Positions 21,359 to 29,809 of a stretch of DNA of 30,620 nt are shown one piece after another (within the stretch, counting starts at the first letter, position 1; every line of letters starts with the position of its first letter). The stretch covers positions 1 through 30,620 of the forward strand of contig JAEZDN010000156.1 in assembly GCA_023433275.1 (NCBI GenBank), in the 5' to 3' direction. The translations under genes were made by a program, and so were the position numbers. The notes under the pieces were generated by a model. It made no database searches. It was not told where the DNA came from and worked only from the letters and a program-made list of their open reading frames with translations. Origin of the DNA: Verrucomicrobiota bacterium (GTDB lineage: Bacteria > Verrucomicrobiota > Verrucomicrobiia > Opitutales > Opitutaceae).

Positions 21359-23605
21359 ATGAAGTCGTTCTTCCGTTTGCTTTCCCTGGCCTGTTGCGTT
21401 GGCGCCCTGGCCGCGCCGATTGACCGCGAGGCGCTGGTGCGCCGCCACAATCCCGTCGTGCGCAGCGTGGACTACGACTCGCCGCTCACGGTGGGCAACG
21501 GCGACTTCGCCTTCACCGCCGATATCACCGGCCTGCAGACTTTCGCTTACGACTACCACCGGCACGGCGTGCCCACCGAGACTCAGGCGCGCTGGGCGTG
21601 GGTGAGCGACGAGAACCCGAACAACTACACGCTGGCCGACGCCAGCACTCCGTTCACCCAGGGCGACGGCCGCGTCGTGCGCTATCCCAACCGCCAATCC
21701 AGCCCCGCCGGCGACTGGCTGCGCAAGAACCCGCGCGCGCATCCAGTCGGCCAGCTGGAACTCGTGTGGGACAAACCCGACGGCTCAGCGTTCACGCCCG
21801 CGGACATCGAGGAACCGGAACAGACGCTCGATCTTTGGACAGGAATTCTCACCAGCAAGTTCAAGCTCGGCGGAGTGGGGGTCATCGTGAAGACGGCGTG
21901 CGACCCGCGGACGGATGCCATCGCCATTCGGATCGAGTCCGATTGGGTGAAACAGGGAAAACTCGGCGTCCAGGTCGCCTTTCCGCGCGGCCACGACATC
22001 AATACCAAGAATACGCCCGCCTTGGATTGGAGCCATGACGAGGCGCATGTGACGGAGACGAGCGACGTGGGATCTCGCCACAAGCTGGCCGCCGCTTCCG
22101 TGGCGGGGGCGCAGGATCAAAAAGCCCAGGCGCGGGTCGCGCGGGGTCTCGAAATCCGGCGGACCGTTGGCGGACTCGTCTACGGCGTGAGCATCACCTG
22201 GACCTCCGGTACGGAACCGCGCCGTGTGTCGGATCATCGGCTCGGGTTCTGGTCGGGGGGCCATGACCGGCGAGGAAATGCCTTTGGCATGGTCGTGGCA
22301 TTTTCCCGGGATGCGACGGCGAAGAGTCCGCCTCCGTTTGAGGAAATCTTCAGCGTCAGCGCCAAGCACTGGCCGGCGTTCTGGCGCTCGACCGCCGCCG
22401 TCGATTTCAGCGGCAGCACCAACGCGCTCGCGGAAAAATTCGAGAAGCGCATCGTCCTTTCGCGCTACCTGACCGCCGTGCAGTGCGTGGGCGATGTGCC
22501 CCCGCAGGAGGGCGGGCTCACGGCCAACACCTGGTACGGCAAGCATCACACGGAGATGGTCTGGTGGCACACGGCGCAGTTCGCGCTGTGGGGGCACGAC
22601 GCCGCGCTGGCGAAAAACCTGCAGTGGTTTATCACGCAGCTTCCCGCCGCGCGCGAGCTGGCGGCCAGTCGCGGCCTGAAGGGCGCGCGGTGGGCGAAGA
22701 TGACCGGGCCGCAGATGCGCGAGAGCCCGGGCGGCAATCCCTTCATCATCTGGAACCAACCGCACCCGATCTACCTCGCCGAACTCCTGTACCGGAATTC
22801 GCCCACGACGGACACGCTGGCCCATTACCGCGAGCTCGTGTTCGAGACCGCCGAGTGCCTTGCGACGATGGCGCATTGGAATGCCGAGAAGAAACGCTAC
22901 GACCTCGGCCCGCCGCTGTGGATCGCGCAGGAAATCTACGACCAGGCCACGAGCCAGAATCCATCGTTCGAACTGGCGTACTGGCGCTGGACGCTCGGCC
23001 TGGCGCAGCAGTGGCGCGAGCGCCTGGGGCTGCCGCGCGACGAAAAATGGGACCATGTCATCGCGCACCTCGCGCCGATTCCGGAGAAGGACGGCAAGTA
23101 TGTCGCCCTCGGCTCGCATCCCGACACGTGGGACAACATCGACAGCCGTCACGATCACCCGACCATGCTCGCGCCGATCGGGCTGTTGCCGCCGCAGGCG
23201 CCTTACACGGATCGTCCGACCATGGAGCGGACGCTCGACGCCGTCCTCGCGCATTGGGATTGGGCGGCGAAGATCTGGGGTTGGGATTATCCGATGATTG
23301 CCATGACGGCCGCGCGTCTCGGCCGGCCCGAAGTTGCCGTCGAGATCCTGCTCCGCGACGGCCCCAACAACATTTACCTGCCCAACGGTCATGCGCCGGT
23401 CCGCAGCGACACCAAAGTGGACCCCGCCGCCCCGCCCGGCGCGCGCAAGCGCGAGATCGCGGTCTATCTGCCCGCCAATGGCTCGTTCCTCGCCGCCGCC
23501 GCGCTCATGATCGCCGGGTGGGATGGCAACACCACCGAGTCTCCCGGCATCCCGAAGGACGGCACCTGGCAGGTGCGCGCGGAGGGGTTGAAGCCGTTGC
23601 CCTGA
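21359..23605 (+). CDS. Six-hairpin (alpha/alpha)6-type glycoside hydrolase, family unassigned, secreted
   Basis: 748 residues from the ATG at 21359, with a signal peptide (FFRLLSLACCVGALAAP, cleavage near residue 19). The N-terminal half is beta-rich (NPVVRSVDYDSPLTVGNGDF), as in the beta-sandwich domain of GH65/GH95-like enzymes. The C-terminal half is helical, with blocks that recur in six-hairpin glycosidases: WYGKHHTEMVWWHTAQFALW starting at residue 392, GARWAKM, FIIWNQPHPIYLAELLYR, NPSFELAYWRWTLGLAQQWR and YLPANGSFLAAAALM. E399 in the first block is a plausible general acid by analogy with the W-D-T-E motif of GH65, but this is inference. I cannot assign a CAZy family. Its place behind the LacI gene and permease of the GH28 locus suggests exo-acting removal of a pectin side-chain or terminal sugar in the periplasm. 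Confidence 0.7.
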   Translation: MKSFFRLLSLACCVGALAAPIDREALVRRHNPVVRSVDYDSPLTVGNGDFAFTADITGLQTFAYDYHRHGVPTETQARWAWVSDENPNNYTLADASTPFTQGDGRVVRYPNRQSSPAGDWLRKNPRAHPVGQLELVWDKPDGSAFTPADIEEPEQTLDLWTGILTSKFKLGGVGVIVKTACDPRTDAIAIRIESDWVKQGKLGVQVAFPRGHDINTKNTPALDWSHDEAHVTETSDVGSRHKLAAASVAGAQDQKAQARVARGLEIRRTVGGLVYGVSITWTSGTEPRRVSDHRLGFWSGGHDRRGNAFGMVVAFSRDATAKSPPPFEEIFSVSAKHWPAFWRSTAAVDFSGSTNALAEKFEKRIVLSRYLTAVQCVGDVPPQEGGLTANTWYGKHHTEMVWWHTAQFALWGHDAALAKNLQWFITQLPAARELAASRGLKGARWAKMTGPQMRESPGGNPFIIWNQPHPIYLAELLYRNSPTTDTLAHYRELVFETAECLATMAHWNAEKKRYDLGPPLWIAQEIYDQATSQNPSFELAYWRWTLGLAQQWRERLGLPRDEKWDHVIAHLAPIPEKDGKYVALGSHPDTWDNIDSRHDHPTMLAPIGLLPPQAPYTDRPTMERTLDAVLAHWDWAAKIWGWDYPMIAMTAARLGRPEVAVEILLRDGPNNIYLPNGHAPVRSDTKVDPAAPPGARKREIAVYLPANGSFLAAAALMIAGWDGNTTESPGIPKDGTWQVRAEGLKPLP

Positions 23606-23716
23606 GGTGCGGTGACGCGACAAGTCCGCATTCATGCGGTTGTCCGGAGGATGAGTCCTGTCGCAAAACCAAACTCCGGCTGGCCTCCGGCGGTTCCGTG
23701 CGTATAGTAGGCGGCC

Positions 23717-24262
23717 ATGAGACTTTGGATCGCAGCGCTGATTCTCGTGGTGGCCGCGACGAGCGGGGCGGCAAAGGAATTCAAGCTGCCGAATGGCGGG
23801 AAACTGGAGTTCTTCCCCGTCGGGCGATGGAAACTCGCCAGCGAGGATGTCGGTGAACTCAGGATCGTGCTCGAGGCCGACGACAAGCGGGTCAACGCGC
23901 GCGCCGTCTATAGCATCGCCGCCGAGGGCACCGACGAGTTCCCCACCGACGAAAAGCTGCGCCAGCACATGGTGCGAGTCGCGGAGCGGGCGCATGCCGT
24001 CGGTGATTTCGTGGAGCGACGTCCGGTGATCAAGCCGTTCTATCCCGTGCAGGGCTACGGCTATTACGCGGTCATGACGGATCGGAAGCTCGTGGGCCTG
24101 CCGCCCGTGCCGGGCGACTACAAATTTTTCAGCCTCGGCATGATCCGCGTCGCCCCGGGCGTGCTCGTGAAGATCCAGATCATGGCGGATGGCGAGGAGA
24201 CCGACCCCTATCAGCAGCTCCTCGGCATGGCTGAGGGCGCGGTCTACACGCCGCCGCGGTGA
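23717..24262 (+). CDS. Exported hypothetical protein, 181 aa
   Basis: 181 residues with a clear signal peptide (LWIAALILVVAATSGAA, cleavage near residue 19). The mature part is a soluble alpha/beta domain (KEFKLPNGGKLEFFPVGRWK at its start, LRIVLEADDKRVNARAVYSI, GMIRVAPGVLVKIQIMADGE at its end), with no cysteine, no membrane segment and no catalytic motif that I recognise. The alternation of strands suggests a small PsbP/LpqN-like or 'DUF' fold, which is a guess. It follows the six-hairpin glycosidase by 111 bp on the same strand and could be in the same transcript, though nothing links it to carbohydrate use. Confidence 0.7.
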   Translation: MRLWIAALILVVAATSGAAKEFKLPNGGKLEFFPVGRWKLASEDVGELRIVLEADDKRVNARAVYSIAAEGTDEFPTDEKLRQHMVRVAERAHAVGDFVERRPVIKPFYPVQGYGYYAVMTDRKLVGLPPVPGDYKFFSLGMIRVAPGVLVKIQIMADGEETDPYQQLLGMAEGAVYTPPR

Positions 24263-24485
24263 CGAGCCGGCAGCGCGTCTGATTTGGAATTCTCGCCCGT
24301 GAGTTCACGGGAGGTCCTCCAATATGGGAGGGGCTTGACGCCTCGCAATCGAACGCGTGGAACCTGCCCAACGCCTCGTTCGAATCTCATTTCTCCCCGC
24401 CGTCATCCTGAGACCGGGAGCAACCGCTGGGGGTTGCATAGTGAGCGGCGATGAACTTGAGAGCATGGAAAATACAACCGCCACC

Positions 24486-24568
24486 GTCATCCTGAGCGGA
24501 GCGAAGGGTCCAAGGGGAAGGACGGATGTGCGCCGTCTTCGTGAATCCTTCACTCCGTTCAGGATGAC
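24486..24568. repeat. 83-bp palindromic repeat, family C, copy 1
   Basis: Bounded by GTCATCCTGAGCGGAGCGAA at the left and a matching TTCACTCCGTTCAGGATGAC at the right. The whole element is close to the reverse complement of the equally long element at 30391-30473, including its inner part, so the two are inverted copies. Partial ends occur at 5338-5363 and 24402-24412. Repeats with this GTCATCCTGAGC end are, to my knowledge, scattered through many bacterial genomes; no function is established. Confidence 0.85.
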
Positions 24569-24593
24569 GGGAGGGGAAGGTCTTGGGTATTCT

Positions 24594-24725
24594 GCGCCGG
24601 ACTCATGCGGTCGGAATGCAATTCCGCAGCGTGCACGGTCGAACGATTCAGTTGTAGGGGCGTGGCTCGTCCACGTCCTTGTTTCCCGCTGCGAGAAAAG
24701 GGCGCGGTCAAGCCGCGCCCCTACA
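24594..24725 (+). repeat. Dispersed structured repeat, family A, copy 3
   Basis: Core blocks GCGGTCGGAATGCAATTCCG, TTGTAGGGGCGTGGCTCGTC, GCGAGAAAAGGGCGCGGTCA and GCCGCGCCCCTACA are all present. TGTAGGGGCG and CGCCCCTACA-like ends pair over the two inner hairpins, giving a cruciform-like fold. It sits 25 bp after a family C repeat. The right arm is interrupted after CTACAGGAGA. Confidence 0.8.
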
Positions 24726-24979
24726 GGAGACCTTTCGGGCCCCGGGATTCTTGGAGGGTCACGCGGTGATCGAAGGACCGAGCGAGGTCGCCCCTCCATC
24801 CAACTGCATCGTTCCGGCTGAGCGCTCCGCAGTCCCGCCACGAGGGTGCGAGAAGGGTTGGGACGTTGACCCAGCCGCGTCCGTAAGTTCGTCGACGTCG
24901 CCGACCGCCGCAGGTCGCGGCGCGGCTCGACGTTCGTTTGGCGTTGCGGCATCGCGGGTGGGCGGCACGCTCCGCGCGC

Positions 24980-26293
24980 ATGGATGGACGTTTTTGGCGC
25001 TGGCCCCTGGCCACTCAAATCATGGCGGGTCTCGTGGTGGGCGCCGGTCTGGGCCTGGTGGCCAACGCGCTGATTGAGACACCCGACGCCCTCGCGCGGC
25101 TCGACTGGTGGCTGGCGCACGTGATCCAGCCGGTGGGCCGGTTGTTCATCCGGATCATCTTCATGATCGTCATCCCGCTGATCTTCGCCGCGATCGTGCT
25201 CGGCGTGGCAGAGATGGGCGACCTGCGGAAATTGGGGCGCGTTGGCGTGCGTTCGCTGTTCTTCACGCTGCTCCTGTCCGGCTCGAGCGTCGCGATCGGT
25301 CTCGTGTTGGTGAACACGTTGGCCCCCGGCCGCCAGATGGCGCCGGAAACGCGCGATGAGCTCAAGGCCCGCTACAGCAGCCAGGCGGCGCCGCGGGTGG
25401 AGCAGGGGACCGCCCAGCGCCCGCTGGCGGACACCCTGCTGAACCTTATCCCGCAAAATCCCCTCGCGGAGGCGGTGAATGCCTTCACGGCGAACTACAC
25501 CGGCGGCGGTTTGATCGCGGTGATGGTGTTCAGCCTTTTCTTCGGCGTGGCCCTCGCCATGGCGCCGCCCGAGCAGGCCGGGACACTGTTGCAGGTGTTG
25601 CGGGGCTTGTTCGAGGTGTGCATGCGGATCATCGGGTTTGCCATGCTGCTGGCGCCGGTGGGCGTGGCGTGCCTGGGGTTTGCCGTGACGTCCACGCTGG
25701 GTTTCGACGTGGTCAAGAGTCTCGGATTCTACACGGCTGTCGTGCTCCTTGGGCTGGCGCTGCACCTGTTCGGCACCTACGCGCTGTTCCTGCGATTTGG
25801 CGCGGGCGTCTCGCCGCTTGGATTTTTCCGCAGGATCCAGGAAGTGATGCTGACGGCGTTCAGCACCTCCTCGAGCAATGCCACGCTCCCGGTTTCCCTG
25901 CGGGTGGCAGAGGAAGGCCTCAAACTGCCGTCGAAGATCAGCCGTTTCGTGCTCACCGTCGGGGCCAGCGCGAACCAGAACGGCACGGCGCTGTACGAGG
26001 GGGTCACGGTGCTCTTCCTGGCGCAGGTGTTCGGGGTGGACCTCTCGTTGGGCCAGCAGGTTGTTGTCGCGCTAATGTGCATTATTGCCGGACTCGGCAC
26101 GGCCGGGGTGCCCGGGGGTTCGTTGCCGCTGGTCGTCGGGGTGCTCGTGACCATCGGCGTGCCGGGCGAAAGCATCGCCATCATCCTGGGCATCGATCGC
26201 CTGCTCGATATGTGCCGGACGGTCGTCAACGTCGTGGGCGACCTGGTATGCGCGACCTTGGTCGCCAAGCGCGAGACGGCCGAAACGGGCTGA
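24980..26293 (+). CDS. Dicarboxylate/amino acid:cation symporter (DAACS family)
   Basis: 437 residues from the ATG at 24980 (MDGRFWRWPLATQI); in-frame sequence before it looks non-coding. About eight membrane helices and two re-entrant loops are readable. The serine-rich re-entrant loop TAFSTSSSNATLP begins near residue 292, the second loop is GTAGVPGGSLPLV and the C-terminal helix ends with DMCRTVVNVVGD, all hallmarks of GltP/DctA/EAAT-type carriers. The family's N-M-D-G-T sodium-site motif reads NQNGT here (332-336), so the Asp and Met ligands are both changed while TALYEGV is kept. It should import C4-dicarboxylates or acidic/neutral amino acids across the inner membrane with cations, but coupling may differ from the classic members. 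There is no regulatory partner next to it. Confidence 0.88.
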   Translation: MDGRFWRWPLATQIMAGLVVGAGLGLVANALIETPDALARLDWWLAHVIQPVGRLFIRIIFMIVIPLIFAAIVLGVAEMGDLRKLGRVGVRSLFFTLLLSGSSVAIGLVLVNTLAPGRQMAPETRDELKARYSSQAAPRVEQGTAQRPLADTLLNLIPQNPLAEAVNAFTANYTGGGLIAVMVFSLFFGVALAMAPPEQAGTLLQVLRGLFEVCMRIIGFAMLLAPVGVACLGFAVTSTLGFDVVKSLGFYTAVVLLGLALHLFGTYALFLRFGAGVSPLGFFRRIQEVMLTAFSTSSSNATLPVSLRVAEEGLKLPSKISRFVLTVGASANQNGTALYEGVTVLFLAQVFGVDLSLGQQVVVALMCIIAGLGTAGVPGGSLPLVVGVLVTIGVPGESIAIILGIDRLLDMCRTVVNVVGDLVCATLVAKRETAETG

Positions 26294-26662
26294 CCGTGGA
26301 GCGACCCCGCCCGCGCAGCGCCGAAGACCGCGGCGAGGTCGCCGCGGCTCCATTCCAGCCCCTCCATCCGAAGGGCGCCCATTGCCGGCATGTCAGCCGT
26401 GGGGTCGCTGCTAGTCTCGACCTCGCGTCCGAAATGGGCACAAGTGTCGGCCCACAATTCCAGCGGTGATAACCTGGAGCGCGGGCGACCTCGCCCGTGG
26501 CGCAGATCGCGGCGAGGTCGCCGCGGCTGCATTTAAGCGGCCTCGTTCGCGCAAGCCGCCTTTAGCGTAACACTTAACCATTTGTTAATCACGCTCTTAA
26601 CCTAATAGGACGGTCAAATGATTTGCCGGATGGGGTTCGGGTCGTAGGGTTCGGCGCCCTAC
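26294..26662. other. Intergenic region: palindromic modules and AT-rich promoter-like stretch
   Basis: No gene is supported. Two related modules occur: one at about 26296-26352 with TGGAGC/GCTCCA ends and a GCGGCGAGGTCGCCGC stem, and one at about 26474-26533 with GGGCGACCTCGCCCG followed by GCGGCGAGGTCGCCGC. From 26560 to 26625 the sequence becomes AT-rich, with ACTTAACC and TCTTAACC repeated at about 26572-26579 and 26595-26602 and a -35-like TTGTTA at 26582-26587 followed by TAATAG at 26603-26608 (15-nt spacing). This is the likely promoter region of the CBS-domain gene at 26663. Confidence 0.5.
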
Positions 26663-28000
26663 ATGAATTCCCTCCTCGGTTTTAGCGTCGAAATCCTGAT
26701 CATCCTCGGGCTGGTGCTGGCGAACGGGTTTTTCGTGGCGGCGGAGTTCGCGTTGGTGAAGGTGCGGGCCAGTCAGTTGCGACCCTTGGCCCGGAAGGGC
26801 AAATCGGGCTGGCGCCTCCGCATGGCCCTCAAAGCCACGCACAACCTGGACTCGGCCCTATCGGCGACACAGTTGGGTATCACGTTGTCCAGTCTTGGGT
26901 TGGGCTGGGTGGGCGAGCCGTTTCTGGCTCACCGGCTCGAGCCGTTGCTGGCCCGCTGGGGGGTGACGGACCCTGGCGCGGTGTCCTCGATCGCCTTCGC
27001 GCTGGCGTTCGCGGTGATCACCTTCCTGCACATCGTGTTTGGCGAACTGGCCCCGAAGTCCCTGGCGATCCAGCGGCCCAAGGGCGTGTCACTCTGGACC
27101 GCGGGTCCGCTGATGTTTTTCTACGTCCTGTTCATGCCCTTCATCTGGGTGCTGAATGGCACGGCCAACCGGTTCCTGCGCTGGGCCGGGCTGGGGCCGG
27201 CGACCGAGGGCGAGCACGCCTTCAGCGCCGAGGAACTCGAGTACGTGTTCAGCCACGCGCGGCACACCCACCCGGGCGACGCGGCCATCAACAAGCTCAT
27301 GGTCCAGTCCCTGCGCGCCCGCTCCACCCAGGCCCAGCAGATCATGCGACCGCGCGAGCAGGTGATCGCGCTGTGGACCGACAAGCCCGTCGCCGAGAAC
27401 CTCCGCATCGCCCAGATCAGCGGCCACAGCCGGTTCCCGGTGTGCGCGGGTTCGCTCGATGAGGTGAAGGGCCTGCTCCTCGTTCGCGAGTGGCTTTGGC
27501 AAATCAGCCTGCTCGGCCCCGACACGCCGTTCGAGTCATTGGTGCGCCCGGTGGTGGAGTTCGAACTCAACACGCCGTTGCACACCATGATCGAGCGGTT
27601 CCGCCTCTCGCGCAGCCACCTGGCCGTCGTGCTCGACGCCAACCGGAAGCTCGCGGGCATCATCACGTTTGAGGACGTGCTGGAGGAGATCGTGGGCGAC
27701 ATCCGCGACGAGTTCGACATCGAGAGCGGGCCGATCTACGAGCGCACGGAGAATTCCATCGTCGTCACGGGCGCCTTCACGATTCGCGAACTGCAGGCCG
27801 AGACGGGCTGGCCCCTGGAATGGCAACCGCGCGAAACGGTTGGAGTCTGGGTCCAGCGCCTCGCGGGCGCCGTGCCCAAGCGCGGCGACCAGTTTTCGTC
27901 GGGCGAATACCGTCTCACCGTGCTCGAGGCCAACGCCGACCGCGCCCGCCGCGTGCGCGTGACGCGCGCCGTGGCCGAGGACACGACCCCGCCGATGTGA
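26663..28000 (+). CDS. CNNM/CorC (HlyC-type) membrane protein with DUF21, CBS pair and transporter-associated domain
   Basis: 445 residues from the ATG at 26663. The N-terminal DUF21/CNNM transmembrane domain covers about residues 1-190, with LIILGLVLANGFFVAAEFAL, the SALSATQLGITLSSLGLGW block and TFLHIVFGELAPKSLAIQRP, all family signatures. The CBS pair follows at about 205-335 (AQQIMRPREQVIALW, GHSRFPVC, SHLAVVLDANRKLAGIITFE) and the C-terminal CorC_HlyC domain at about 350-435 (VTGAFTIRELQAETGWPL). Members of this family are linked to Mg2+ and sometimes Co2+ efflux or homeostasis; the old 'hemolysin' label has little support. It acts in the inner membrane. It stands alone, with a possible promoter in the AT-rich stretch just upstream. 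No residue abnormality was noticed. Confidence 0.92.
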   Translation: MNSLLGFSVEILIILGLVLANGFFVAAEFALVKVRASQLRPLARKGKSGWRLRMALKATHNLDSALSATQLGITLSSLGLGWVGEPFLAHRLEPLLARWGVTDPGAVSSIAFALAFAVITFLHIVFGELAPKSLAIQRPKGVSLWTAGPLMFFYVLFMPFIWVLNGTANRFLRWAGLGPATEGEHAFSAEELEYVFSHARHTHPGDAAINKLMVQSLRARSTQAQQIMRPREQVIALWTDKPVAENLRIAQISGHSRFPVCAGSLDEVKGLLLVREWLWQISLLGPDTPFESLVRPVVEFELNTPLHTMIERFRLSRSHLAVVLDANRKLAGIITFEDVLEEIVGDIRDEFDIESGPIYERTENSIVVTGAFTIRELQAETGWPLEWQPRETVGVWVQRLAGAVPKRGDQFSSGEYRLTVLEANADRARRVRVTRAVAEDTTPPM

Positions 28001-28170
28001 GCGCCGGGCATGCGCCCCGTGCGGGATTTTCCCGCAACCATGACAAAGGGATTGAGCGCGGCGGTTCGTCCGGGCAGAGGAAGCGTGGGGCGTGGGGACG
28101 AGGCGAGCGGACGCGTGAATTGTTGCACGCGGTCTTTGACGCGGTGCGGGCGGTTGGTATCTGAGCAGGG

Positions 28171-29331
28171 ATGCTTTGGACCGATCCTTTCGCGTGGGTG
28201 GCGTTGCTGTTCCTGGCGGTCTGGCTCGGGCTCGCGTGGGAGGTGATGCGCGGCAACCGGCGGCTGCGCTGGCTGGCCAGGTTGCCGCTGCCGGGCCCGA
28301 ATGCGACGTGGCCGCGCGTGAGCGTCGTGATCGCCGCGCGCAACGAGGGCGCGACGGTGGGGGCCGCGGTGCCGACCATGTTGGCGCTCGATTATCCGGA
28401 CCTCGAGTTCATCGCGGTGAACGACCGTTCCGAGGACAACACCGGCGCCGAGCTGGACCGCCTCGCGGCGGCGGATCCGCGCCTGCGCGTGGTGCACGTG
28501 CGCGAGCTGCCCGCGGGATGGATCGGCAAGAACCACGCGCTGCACACGGGCGCCCACCAGGCCACGGGCGAGTGGATTCTTTTCACGGATGCCGACATTC
28601 ATTTCACGCCCGATGCGTTGCGGCGCGCGGTGGCGTATGCGCGGAGCCAGACGCTCGATCATCTCGCCGCGCTGCCGCAGCTGAGCGAACACGGGCACGC
28701 GTTCGGCATCTGCGTCAACGCCTTCAGCCTGGCTTTCGTCGTCGGCGTCCGTCCCTGGCGCATTCCCGATCCGCGCAGCGGAGCGCATGGCGGGGTCGGC
28801 GCGTTCACGCTCGTGCGGGCGTCGACGTATCGCAAGTTGGGCGGACACGAGCCCCTGCGCCTGCGGCCCGACGACGACATCAAGCTGGGCAAGCTGATGA
28901 AAGCGGGAGGATTCAGCGAACTGGTGCTCGGCGCCGGCGCGATCTCCGTGGCGTGGTATGATTCGGTGGGCGCCATGATCCGCGGGCTCACGAAGAACGC
29001 CTACGCCGGAGTCGACTATCGTCTCTGGGCGCCGCTCGTGGCGACGCTGGCGTGGGCCGTGGGCTGGCTTGGGCCGATCGCGGGTGTTGTCATGACCGAG
29101 GGCGTCGCCCGGTGGCTGCATGTGGCCACGGTCGCGGTGATGCTGGCGCTCGGGTGCGACCAGACGCGCTTCGGCGGCACGCGCTGGTGGCACGGGTTGT
29201 TCGCGCCGCTGGGCATGGGCGTCTTCGCCTACATCCTGTTGCGCTCGCAGGTGGTCACGCTTTTCACGCGAGGCATCACCTGGCGGGGCACGCATTATCC
29301 GTTGCGGGAGCTCACGAGGAATCGGCTGTGA
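28171..29331 (+). CDS. Membrane-associated family 2 glycosyltransferase
   Basis: 386 residues from the ATG at 28171. An N-terminal membrane helix (AWVALLFLAVWLGLAWEV) precedes a GT2 catalytic domain beginning RVSVVIAARNEGATVGAAV (about residues 49-67), with FIAVNDRSEDNT and the metal-binding DAD at 140-142 within LFTDADIHF. The later RLRPDDDIKLGKLMKAGG block holds the acceptor-side acidic residues, and the C-terminus has two or three membrane segments (about 285-345). The order of segments resembles hopanoid-cluster or carotenoid-type (HpnB/CrtQ-like) GT2 proteins, in which a lipid is the acceptor. No lipid-biosynthesis gene is next to it to confirm this. It should transfer a sugar from a nucleotide donor to a membrane-bound acceptor at the inner face of the cytoplasmic membrane. 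The substrate is unknown. Confidence 0.88.
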   Translation: MLWTDPFAWVALLFLAVWLGLAWEVMRGNRRLRWLARLPLPGPNATWPRVSVVIAARNEGATVGAAVPTMLALDYPDLEFIAVNDRSEDNTGAELDRLAAADPRLRVVHVRELPAGWIGKNHALHTGAHQATGEWILFTDADIHFTPDALRRAVAYARSQTLDHLAALPQLSEHGHAFGICVNAFSLAFVVGVRPWRIPDPRSGAHGGVGAFTLVRASTYRKLGGHEPLRLRPDDDIKLGKLMKAGGFSELVLGAGAISVAWYDSVGAMIRGLTKNAYAGVDYRLWAPLVATLAWAVGWLGPIAGVVMTEGVARWLHVATVAVMLALGCDQTRFGGTRWWHGLFAPLGMGVFAYILLRSQVVTLFTRGITWRGTHYPLRELTRNRL

Positions 29332-29809
29332 GGTGTGGTCTGCGGTAGGGGCCGACCTTGGTCGGTCCTCTCACCAGCCACGCATAATCTCGTGATGATT
29401 GAGCAAGCCCGAGCCCGCCGGGAGCGGGATCGGGGTAGACTTGCTGCGCCGTCGTGCCGTCGTGGTGCATGCCTCAGGGCGCAGCAAGACTGCGCCCCTA
29501 CAAATGGAGCCGGCCCGCCCTCGGGCCGGTGGGATGCGGCGAGAGATGTATGCATCTCATTCCACCGGGGCGAGGGCGCCCCGGCTCCAGGGCGAGGGCT
29601 CGGTTGGAAAACCGATAAGGACCGAGCAAGCTCGGCCCCTACCGAAGACGAATCGGTATGGACGAACAAGGACCGAGCGAGCTCGGCGCCTACCGAAAGA
29701 TGGATCGGTATGACCGAGCGATCGGTCACCACGGGGCGGACGGCGAGGCCTTCATGACAGGATTTGCGTTCGACGCGGAGGGACGGCGTGGCTTCCCTCG
29801 GCCCATCGC
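29332..29809. repeat. Repeat-rich intergenic region with family B modules
   Basis: About 480 bp with no supported gene. In order: GGGCCGACCTTGGTCGGTCC (29349-29368), a GCGCAGCAAGACTGCGC hairpin in 29476-29502, GGCCCGCCCTCGGGCC near 29513-29528, GGGGCGAGGGCGCCCC near 29568-29583, then two tandem units of 51 bp starting with GGACCGAGC at 29619 and 29670. The long open frame on the minus strand contains repeated VGAELARS and is a translation of these repeats, not a protein gene. The last 80 bp before 29810 show nothing recognisable. Confidence 0.75.

Larger units (their letters stand above)
24263..24979. other. Long repeat-rich intergenic region
   Basis: About 720 bp without a supported gene. 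In order it holds a fragment of the family C end (GTCATCCTGAG at 24402-24412), a full family C repeat (24486-24568), a family A repeat (24594-24725), a GGACCGAGCGAGGTCGCCCC module near 24775-24794 and a lone family A right arm (CCAACTGCATCGTTCCGGCT at 24800-24819). The last 150 bp before the symporter show nothing recognisable beyond being its presumed promoter region. Confidence 0.65.

Noticed and set aside
21785..23995. 736-codon open frame on the minus strand
   Set aside because: Antisense to the six-hairpin glycosidase and the exported protein; arginine-rich with no recognisable domain.
24486..24568. Possible IS terminal inverted repeats with the element at 30391-30473 as the two ends of a transposon
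   Set aside because: The two elements are 83-bp palindromic units in themselves, and the DNA between them holds ordinary chromosomal genes without a transposase.
29295..29732. Minus-strand open frame with repeated VGAELARS
   Set aside because: Same reason: repeat translation over a region of hairpin modules, overlapping the end of the glycosyltransferase gene.
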